Source: an uncultured Clostridia bacterium (GTDB taxonomy: Bacteria > Bacillota > Clostridia > Oscillospirales > Ruminococcaceae). From it: a stretch of DNA of 7,322 nt. A program made the position numbers and the translations under genes. Positions 1-5,455 of this stretch are shown piece by piece (within the stretch, counting starts at the first letter, position 1; every line of letters starts with the position of its first letter). The notes under the pieces are model-generated. The model made no database searches. It saw nothing but the letters and a program-made list of their open reading frames with translations, and was not told where the DNA came from. The stretch lies in assembly GCA_946535685.1 (NCBI GenBank), contig CAMNDR010000042.1, forward strand, positions 1 through 7,322. The letters are read 5' to 3'.

Positions 1-1
1 T

Positions 2-406
2 GGCAGCTTCGTGCTTTTCGGCTTCGAGATCAACTCGAACTTCATGGCCGTCATCCTGACGATCATCGGTTACTCCATCAACAACACGATCGTTGTTTAC
101 GACCGTATCCGTGAGAACCAGGGCATCATGTCCAAGAAGGACTCCATCGCAGATCTGGTCAATGCATCCGCAAGCCAGACCCTGCGCCGTTCCATCCGGA
201 CATCTGTCACCACGCTGTCTACGATGATCATCATCTCCGTGGTCGCTTATATCTTCCACGTCAACAGCATCCTGAGCTTCTCCGTACCGATGGCATTCGG
301 TCTGCTGGCCGGTACCTTCTCCTCCCAGTGCATTGCACCGACCCTGTGGGTATGGTGGAATGAGCGCAGAGGCAACAAGACCGTCGGCGACTGCGCCAAG
401 TCCTGA
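2..406 (+). CDS. secF: SecF-type protein translocase subunit, C-terminal part (5' end outside window)
   Basis: This is the last 134 codons of a membrane subunit of the SecDF complex, which uses the proton-motive force to help SecYEG/SecA export proteins across the cytoplasmic membrane. The reading frame is open from base 2, so the gene begins outside the window; the GTG at 11 is an internal valine and not the start. The diagnostic stretch is GYSINNTIVVYDRIREN (about codons 23-39 of the visible part), the conserved SecF segment following a membrane helix. Asn stands where many SecF proteins have Asp (GYSxNDT). It is followed by the SIRTSVTTLST segment and two more hydrophobic helices ending in APTLWVWW and a short charged tail. 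Many clostridia fuse SecD and SecF in one chain, and the visible part cannot tell fused from separate. The family call is secure. The gene ends at TGA 404-406, just before a strong terminator. Confidence 0.93.
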   Translation, partial: GSFVLFGFEINSNFMAVILTIIGYSINNTIVVYDRIRENQGIMSKKDSIADLVNASASQTLRRSIRTSVTTLSTMIIISVVAYIFHVNSILSFSVPMAFGLLAGTFSSQCIAPTLWVWWNERRGNKTVGDCAKS

Positions 407-412
407 GCTTAC

Positions 413-444
413 AAAAAAGAGAGAGGTTCGCCTCTCTCTTTTTT
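413..444 (+). terminator. Rho-independent terminator after secF
   Basis: A perfect 14-bp stem (413-426 with 431-444) is closed by a TTCG tetraloop at 427-430. The 3' arm ends in six T residues that double as the U-tract. It begins 6 bases after the secF stop codon. The six A residues at the 5' base of the stem mean it could also act in the opposite direction. It lies only 6 bases ahead of the ribosome binding site of the next gene, leaving no room for a promoter between them. Confidence 0.9.
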
Positions 445-450
445 CAACTG

Positions 451-457
451 AAAGGAG
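451..457 (+). promoter_or_regulatory. Ribosome binding site of the split-barrel flavoprotein gene
   Basis: AAAGGAG lies 6 bases before the ATG at 464 and fixes that start. The CTCTTTT segment in the 3' arm of the preceding terminator (435-441) could pair with this site (7 pairs, one of them G-U), so terminator formation and ribosome access might influence one another. That coupling is inference. Confidence 0.75.
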
Positions 458-463
458 TCATCT

Positions 464-940
464 ATGTTCCGAGATCTGGCAAGAAAAAAGCAGCAGCTCT
501 CCGATGCCGAATGCATCACGCTGCTGAAATCGACAAAGCGGGGTATCCTATCCGTGCTAGGGGATGACGGCTACCCTTACGGCGTGCCGCATAACCACTT
601 CTACAATGAAGCTGACGGGCGGCTGTATTTTCACAGCGGCATGCACGGCCACAAGATCGACGCCATCCGTGCCTGCAGCAAGGCATCCTACTGCGTGATG
701 GACGAGGGCACGCCGGAGGAAAACGGCTGGGCGCTGAACTTCCGGAGCGTGATCGTCTTCGGGCGGATCGAGATCGTGGAGGATCACGAACGGGCGATCG
801 AGCTTTGCCGGCAGCTCAGCTATCAGTTCACGCACGATGAAGACTACATCGCCCATGAGATCCGGAGCGCAGGCCCGAGGACACTGGTCTTCGCTTTGGT
901 GCCGGAGCATATCACGGGCAAGCGGGTGAATGAGAAATAA
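464..940 (+). CDS. Pyridoxamine 5'-phosphate oxidase-like, FMN-binding split-barrel family protein
   Basis: This 158-residue cytoplasmic protein has the length and layout of the small PPOX-like/NimA-like split-barrel flavoproteins. An N-terminal helix leads into the first strand pair: TKRGILSVLGDDGYPYGVPHNHFY at about residues 24-47, where G-YPYGVP is the hallmark of the family. Next come GRLYFHSGMHGHKIDAIRA (52-70), with the H-S/G-x-x-G-H-K phosphate- and flavin-contacting type of motif, and FRSVIVFGRIEIVED (93-107), the barrel strand. The C-terminal part ends TLVFALVPEHITGKRVNEK, the VxPExITGK end typical of this group. Members bind FMN or related cofactors. Substrates are usually unknown, and some reduce nitroimidazoles, so no specific reaction is assigned. 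The start is set by AAAGGAG six bases upstream. No promoter can fit between the secF terminator and this gene, so it may depend on read-through or on a promoter within secF. Confidence 0.88.
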   Translation: MFRDLARKKQQLSDAECITLLKSTKRGILSVLGDDGYPYGVPHNHFYNEADGRLYFHSGMHGHKIDAIRACSKASYCVMDEGTPEENGWALNFRSVIVFGRIEIVEDHERAIELCRQLSYQFTHDEDYIAHEIRSAGPRTLVFALVPEHITGKRVNEK

Positions 941-947
941 CGCAAAA

Positions 948-978
948 CAGAGCAGAGGGATGCTGTCCCTCTGCTCTG
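948..978. terminator. Hairpin terminator, possibly serving both directions
   Basis: A perfect 13-bp stem (948-960 with 966-978) with a 5-base loop begins 7 bases after the TAA of the split-barrel gene. On the plus strand the downstream bases are only moderately T-rich (CTTGTCG). On the minus strand the stem is followed by TTTT (the complement of 944-947), so it may also stop the convergent minus-strand operon. It is the only hairpin with an adjoining T-run seen on the minus strand downstream of that operon's last stop codon at 1300. Confidence 0.75.
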
Positions 979-1035
979 CTTGTCGATAAAGTCCTTTTCT
1001 GGTGCTGACGCACCGGGGAGCGCCCCACCTCCAAC

Positions 1036-1169
1036 CAATGCTAACAACTTTGGCATTTTGTCGGCTTGCGCCGACTTAGGAGGGGCTACTCGCCCCTCCT
1101 AAACCACCCTCGGCAGGACTATGCAGCCCTGCACCCGCAGATTTGGGTTCTGCTAAGTTGTTGGCATTG
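1036..1169. repeat. Composite inverted-repeat element (possible miniature mobile element or structured RNA)
   Basis: Outer arms 1036-1050 and 1155-1169 are complementary over 15 bases with one difference, which is a G-U pair in RNA. Between them sit four further hairpins: 1060-1075 (GTCGGC/GCCGAC, loop TTGC), 1076-1102 (11-bp perfect stem, loop TACTC), 1113-1132 (GCAGG/CCTGC, weak) and 1137-1153 (GCAGA/TCTGC, weak). The whole would fold as a closed multi-branched structure. It has no coding capacity and no recognisable transposase. Its layout fits a short non-autonomous palindromic intergenic repeat; a structured transcript is an alternative. Target-site duplications are not evident. Confidence 0.55.
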
Positions 1170-1178
1170 CACCCCCAA

Positions 1179-1201
1179 CCCCCTCCCCATCGGGGAGGGG
1201 G
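1179..1201 (+). terminator. GC-rich hairpin with T-rich tail, terminator-like
   Basis: A 10-bp stem of almost only G and C (1179-1188 with 1192-1201) with a 3-base loop is followed on the plus strand by CTTTTCTTTC. It could be a backup plus-strand terminator. No plus-strand gene lies immediately before it, so it may instead be part of the repeat cluster. Confidence 0.45.
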
Positions 1202-1212
1202 CTTTTCTTTCG

Positions 1213-1229
1213 CAGGGGCTTCGCCCCTG
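1213..1229. repeat. Short CAGGGGC palindrome, REP-like
   Basis: CAGGGGC (1213-1219) pairs with GCCCCTG (1223-1229) around a TTC loop, which gives a short very stable hairpin. Such palindromes recur in intergenic regions of Ruminococcus and related Firmicutes from general knowledge; copy number here cannot be checked in one window. No T-run follows on either strand. Confidence 0.4.
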
Positions 1230-1299
1230 GACGCCCGCCGCAGTGAGCGAAATCCTCAATGCCTGAAACCGCCCCTCTGCTGCAAATGCACCGGTGATG

Positions 1300-3396
1300 T
1301 CACCTCAATTCCCGCAGGGTGATCTGACAAGGGTCTGTGATGGCCTTATCCACAGCAACCAGCACGGCATATCTGCCCTCGACCGGTTGCCCGTTGAGGT
1401 CATGATGGTTCATGATGATCTGCACGGTGCCATCCTCCTGCGGCAGGATCTTCCGGATCTGCTGGCAGGTGTTGTGGTTCGGCTCACGGGTGCAGAACGC
1501 CGCAAGATGGTGCTGTGCAAAGAATTCCGCCGGATAGGCCGCCAGGATCTCCTCCAGCACCTTTGCTGAATCACGTCTGACAAGACAGTCGGTGGTGTTG
1601 ATCTGGTACGGCCGTTCTGCAATCTCCGTGAAGTAGGTCTCAAGCTCCTCCGGCGAGGTGATGAGATCCGTGCGTGCATGATCCTGCGACAGGCCTTCAC
1701 AGTAGCCGACGGTGACACGCATCACCGTGCCGGCCTTCTCATACAGATACGACCGGAAATCATGTGACACAAGGGGCTGCGCACCGCACTGCGCTGCATA
1801 CTGCAGTACAAGTGCCGCATCGCTGGCATTGCAGGATCCGTCACCGTCTGCATCCGCAAAGGGCAGCCGCACCTGGTAGGCCTGTGCAAGATCGTCCACA
1901 TCCGCACCGGCACCCATGAGCGCCGCGATCTGCAGGATCGCAGCCGCATCACTGGCATTGACGCTGCCGTCGTCGTTGATGTCGCCCAGATCCGGCAGTA
2001 TGTCCTCTGCCACGAACGGCACTTCCATTCTCAGACAGTCCGGAAATACCAGATACCGGTTTCCCCCGGCGGATGCGAAGGCCAGGACGGGTTCTCCATT
2101 GCATACCGTGCGGTAATCTGCATATGCCTCATCCGTCAGGGCGTTGCCGAGCTTCGTAACAGTCTCATCGCCGGCATATTGCCCCATGGAATCAAAACGG
2201 AAGTATTCTGTCCAGGGAGTATTGTCGTTCGCATAGCTGCTCCAGCCGGTGTATTCGAGCACATCGCCGTACTTCGCCTCAAAGATGATGCTTGTGAACA
2301 GCGGATCGTTCCGTGCAGTGGTACACCATACCGTCGGGAGATACTGCCCGCCGTAGTCAAATGCCCTGTCCGACGGCAGCACACCGTCCTCCGGGAGGCG
2401 GAGCATGGACAGAACCGTGGATTCCGGCTCCTGGTTGTAGGCTCGCCGGGTGAGCTTGTTCAGGACGATAAACCGCTCCTTCCGGGGCACTGCGATGGTC
2501 ACGGTTCTGACCTGCTCCAGCGCCGCTGCAGCTTTGATCTCTTCTTTGGTGAGACTGCACCGGAATGTGGGGCTGTATTTCCAGATCATCCCGATGCCTT
2601 CCGGCGGCACGCCGATCGCATCGCAGATCGCCCGTGCATCGGCTTCATACAGCGACGCCGTCACAGCGAGCTTCTTTTCCGCCCACGGCGCATCGCCGTC
2701 TGTATGGGCGGTCAGCCAGTCAATGTAATCGCTTTGATAGGAGCGGTAGCTCACCGTCACATAAAACGGCTCGCTGCCGGTCTCCATCGCATCCCGGAGT
2801 GCATCGCTGATCTTCTCCTCCGGCGTGCGGGGTGCTTCCGCTGCATAGGGTTCCGGCTTGTCCTGCTCCGGCCAGTAATTCTCCGGCGACACGCTCTCCT
2901 GCTCCATGACATCGACCGAGAACTCCATGCGAGCAAATGCGATCGTGTCGTTCAGATATTCCCCGTCCTCCGTCAGGATAAAACTGCCGAGCACTGCGCC
3001 GAAGTACGCTGTCCCCATCCCCGCGGAGGGCGATACCTTGCAGGTAAACCGCAGCGGGATGTATTTCTGGAATGTGCCCTGCCAGTCATCCCAGCCGTCC
3101 CAGCTCACATTGCCCTGCGCACCGGGGTTGATCTTCCGGATCGGGTGATCGGGATTGTTGACCACGACGGCTTGTATGGAAAACTCGCTGCCCGGCAGCA
3201 CACTGGTCGGCGGACTGACCGCATCCGGTGATGAGCCGGGCGGCGGATCCTTCACATAGACATCATAATAGATATAATCATCAGCAGTTTCCGGCGCAGA
3301 TTCTGCAATTGTCCCGTCTTCCGCAATGACGGGAAACACTGGAACGACACCGAGAAGCATGACAACGCCTGTCAGAAATGCGATCGTTTTGTTCAT
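1300..3396 (-). CDS. Secreted protein with internal type I dockerin and C-terminal PrcB-like domain
   Basis: A 698-residue exported protein and the last gene of the apparent four-gene operon. Residues 1-25 form a signal peptide (MNKT start, hydrophobic core, cleavage probably after VIA). Residues about 40-165 look like a beta-rich domain. Residues about 195-305 alternate strands and helices and end in LTKEEIKAAAALEQVRTV, a pattern resembling inhibitor/propeptide folds, but this is weak. The type I dockerin spans about 471-540. Its first calcium loop is GDINDDGSVNASD (D472, N474, D476, S478, D483) and its second is ADADGDGSCNASD (D515, D517, D519, S521, D526). Dockerins bind cohesins on cellulosome scaffoldins. 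Unusually, about 155 residues follow the dockerin; they contain FFAQHHLAAF, a strand-rich core and VLVAVDKA, faintly like the PrcB C-terminal domain. No glycoside hydrolase signature is seen. The start is supported by AAAGGGGG eight bases upstream, with a 33-base gap after the preceding gene. Confidence 0.88.
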   Translation of the reverse strand: MNKTIAFLTGVVMLLGVVPVFPVIAEDGTIAESAPETADDYIYYDVYVKDPPPGSSPDAVSPPTSVLPGSEFSIQAVVVNNPDHPIRKINPGAQGNVSWDGWDDWQGTFQKYIPLRFTCKVSPSAGMGTAYFGAVLGSFILTEDGEYLNDTIAFARMEFSVDVMEQESVSPENYWPEQDKPEPYAAEAPRTPEEKISDALRDAMETGSEPFYVTVSYRSYQSDYIDWLTAHTDGDAPWAEKKLAVTASLYEADARAICDAIGVPPEGIGMIWKYSPTFRCSLTKEEIKAAAALEQVRTVTIAVPRKERFIVLNKLTRRAYNQEPESTVLSMLRLPEDGVLPSDRAFDYGGQYLPTVWCTTARNDPLFTSIIFEAKYGDVLEYTGWSSYANDNTPWTEYFRFDSMGQYAGDETVTKLGNALTDEAYADYRTVCNGEPVLAFASAGGNRYLVFPDCLRMEVPFVAEDILPDLGDINDDGSVNASDAAAILQIAALMGAGADVDDLAQAYQVRLPFADADGDGSCNASDAALVLQYAAQCGAQPLVSHDFRSYLYEKAGTVMRVTVGYCEGLSQDHARTDLITSPEELETYFTEIAERPYQINTTDCLVRRDSAKVLEEILAAYPAEFFAQHHLAAFCTREPNHNTCQQIRKILPQEDGTVQIIMNHHDLNGQPVEGRYAVLVAVDKAITDPCQITLRELR

Positions 3397-3429
3397 AGGA
3401 TGATCCCCCTTTCCGGAACGGTATGTGCC

Positions 3430-5418
3430 TTACTGCAGGGCTGAGAGCGTCGCATAGCGGTTGCCTGCGCCCAGCTCTGCGGCATAGATCAGCAGGAGCG
3501 ATGCATCCGAGGCATTCACGGTGCCGTCCCCGTTGACATCCGCTGCAAGGTTCTGGGCTTCGGTCAGGGCGGAATCTCCGCCGGCGCCGGTTCTGGCAGC
3601 TTCGATCAGCATGACCGCCGCATCCGAGGCATTCAGGACACCGTCCTCATTCGGGTCGCCTTTCAGGGAATAGCCGCTTTCGCCCGTCGGAACCGGATGC
3701 TCAATCCTGTACCGGCCGTTGTCATCCCGGCGGATATGATCCTGGGCAAATTCCGAATGTATCAGCGTGAGCTCCAGACGATACACATCCAGCACGCTCC
3801 GGAAGACCGGAATGTCCGTGGTGCCGAGATGCTCCAGCTCATCAAACCGGAACCGGATCGTGCCGACATAATTTGCGCCCTGCGGCCGCACCACATGACA
3901 GCCAAGATCACGGTACGAAGTATAGCCGCCGCCGTCCGGGTATTCTACCTGTTCCAGAATGACTTCATTGTCAAGATGCCATGCATCCGGGAAGCCGAAA
4001 TAGGACTGCTGCTCTGCCAGTGCTGCGGCTTCGTTGTCCCCCAGCGGCGCATCCTCCGGCACCCAGTAGACCAGCTCAGGCTCCGCCCAGGCAGTGTGAT
4101 CGACCTGCCATCTCATGGTATTATAGAACGGGAGCGCCTTCTCCGGCGGGAGCTGGAATTTGACATCGTCCGCATAAGCCGAACCGATCCCGCAGGTCTC
4201 GGTAAATTCCCTGTAGACGCTGTAATCATCGAGGTTCCAGTAATATTCCCAGTTCTTCTCCGGGGTACGGATGACCTTCTGCAAGGTGCTGCGCTCCAAG
4301 GCCTGGAGATCCATCTCGCCCGGCAGCGTATAGCCCGAGATCACAACGGAGTGCTCCTGCTGCAGCCCTTCTGCAAAGGCGATCGCCTTCCGGGCATCGC
4401 CGCCCTTGTCCTCGCCGGAAAATGCCACGGCAGCAGGGTCGATCTTCGCATCCATGTACCACCGGCCGTTTTCCTCGTGCAGATTCTGCTCCTGCAAGCC
4501 CTCGAAATCCTCCTCCCGGATCCACTCCGGGTGGGAGATCTCCAGACGGAGCTCGCCGGTGTACCAGTCGATCACGCTCCACTGCTTTGTCTCCACGAGA
4601 TAGCAGTCCGCATCCTCCGGGAGCGCTGCAATGGCCTTGGGCAAAGCAGCACAGTCCCTGACCTGCACTTCGAGCACCTGCGTGCCGTCCGGCAGATCGG
4701 CATAGCGGGCGGTTTCCGCATCCGCATGGCTGACGGTAAGATACTGGTGGGAAACATAGCCCGGAACGGCTTCGATCTGTGCTTCTGTGAGGGCAGTTTC
4801 ACCGGGGACGATGCCAAGGCACGGCGCATAGGCATAGCGGCAGTCCTGCAGCGTATCGCCCCAGACTTCATAGCCGGTCTGCACGGCGCTCAGGTCGTTC
4901 TTGTCGAGGTCATATTGCTTTACGGTCTGCAGATAGGGCGCAGGTGTGTCATAGTTACCAAGCTCAGCCGCAAGCGCCTGCTCATGGCGGATGACATCCC
5001 GGAAGGCGGTGCCCAGCACCTTGTCGGCCTTGCCGTAGTTGAGGAAGCCGTCTCCTGTACACTGGTAAAACGGCGGGTAGCTTTCCAGTACCATATACTC
5101 TGACAGATAGAGCAGGTCTCCGACCTCGCCCCGCTGCCCCTCCGGCAGATCCGTCCAGCAAAACAGCCAGCCCCGGTTGTCATACTTGGCGCCAAGGCGC
5201 ACGGCGGTATAGTCGGTGGTGCCGTTCTCCTCCGGGAAAATGCCGGTGATGAGGAAATTGGCCTTGCATCCGGGCTTTGTGATGGTGATCGTGCCGTTCT
5301 CTGCCGTAAAATCGGCGGTCGTGACGGAAAACGGCTCTGCCGCAGCCGCTGCGGGAAGTGCCGGCATGGCAGTGCTGAGCATGGTGATTCCTGTCAGAAA
5401 TGCGATCGTTTTGTTCAT
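3430..5418 (-). CDS. Secreted protein with C-terminal type I dockerin, otherwise unrecognised
   Basis: A 662-residue exported protein, third in the operon. Residues 1-27 are a signal peptide (MNKTIAFLTG start, likely cleavage after AAAAA before EPF). Residues about 30-580 have no family I can name. They are acidic, rich in Trp and Tyr, and hold nine Cys residues (for example 51, 87, 120, 193, 200), with no hydrolase active-site motif evident. The dockerin occupies about 586-652. Its first loop is GDPNEDGVLNASD (D588, N590, D592, D599) and its second is ADVNGDGTVNASD (D627, N629, D631, T633, D638), a complete pair of EF-hand-like calcium sites. It should attach to a cellulosome cohesin outside the cell. 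The first ten residues match the next gene's product exactly. The RBS AAAAGGGGG sits 7 bases before ATG, and the gap to the upstream membrane-protein gene is 37 bases without a terminator. Export and docking are well supported; activity is unknown. Confidence 0.87.
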   Translation of the reverse strand: MNKTIAFLTGITMLSTAMPALPAAAAAEPFSVTTADFTAENGTITITKPGCKANFLITGIFPEENGTTDYTAVRLGAKYDNRGWLFCWTDLPEGQRGEVGDLLYLSEYMVLESYPPFYQCTGDGFLNYGKADKVLGTAFRDVIRHEQALAAELGNYDTPAPYLQTVKQYDLDKNDLSAVQTGYEVWGDTLQDCRYAYAPCLGIVPGETALTEAQIEAVPGYVSHQYLTVSHADAETARYADLPDGTQVLEVQVRDCAALPKAIAALPEDADCYLVETKQWSVIDWYTGELRLEISHPEWIREEDFEGLQEQNLHEENGRWYMDAKIDPAAVAFSGEDKGGDARKAIAFAEGLQQEHSVVISGYTLPGEMDLQALERSTLQKVIRTPEKNWEYYWNLDDYSVYREFTETCGIGSAYADDVKFQLPPEKALPFYNTMRWQVDHTAWAEPELVYWVPEDAPLGDNEAAALAEQQSYFGFPDAWHLDNEVILEQVEYPDGGGYTSYRDLGCHVVRPQGANYVGTIRFRFDELEHLGTTDIPVFRSVLDVYRLELTLIHSEFAQDHIRRDDNGRYRIEHPVPTGESGYSLKGDPNEDGVLNASDAAVMLIEAARTGAGGDSALTEAQNLAADVNGDGTVNASDASLLLIYAAELGAGNRYATLSALQ

Positions 5419-5455
5419 AAGATAACCCCCTTTTCATTTGATAGAACTGGCTTGT

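Larger units (their letters stand above)
979..1299. other. Gene-free convergent intergenic region packed with hairpins
   Basis: No credible gene is seen here. The short plus-strand frame 1066-1266 reads through hairpin repeats and has no family resemblance. The stretch holds, in order: a 5-bp hairpin at 1001-1014 (GGTGC/GCACC), a 4-bp G/C hairpin at 1015-1026, the composite inverted-repeat element at 1036-1169, a 10-bp G/C hairpin at 1179-1201, and a 7-bp hairpin at 1213-1229. The remaining 70 bases up to the stop codon at 1300 show nothing notable. The region separates the plus-strand split-barrel gene from the end of the minus-strand operon. Confidence 0.7.

Noticed and set aside
1036..1230. 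CRISPR array or tRNA gene as an explanation for the repeated hairpins
   Set aside because: There are no equal-length direct repeats with spacers, and no tRNA cloverleaf consensus (no GTTC-containing T arm) was found. The structures are unequal inverted repeats.
1066..1266. A 66-codon plus-strand frame between the flavoprotein gene and the operon end
   Set aside because: It runs through several palindromes, has no RBS and gives a translation without family features, so it is repeat sequence read as protein.
1300..1302. A dedicated terminator immediately after the minus-strand operon
   Set aside because: The nearby hairpins (1213-1229, 1179-1201, 1076-1102) are not followed by T-runs on the minus strand. 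The first plausible stop is the 948-978 hairpin with TTTT, so no closer terminator is claimed.
2179..3231. A 350-codon open frame on the plus strand, antisense to the 698-aa dockerin gene
   Set aside because: Same reasoning: it lies wholly inside a supported gene, has low-complexity Arg/His-rich translation and no recognisable family.
3697..5103. A 468-codon open frame on the plus strand, antisense to the 662-aa dockerin gene
   Set aside because: It mirrors a confidently assigned gene with a signal peptide and dockerin. Its translation has no domain pattern and is rich in His, Arg and Ile, typical of antisense reading of GC-rich codons. There is no credible RBS context.
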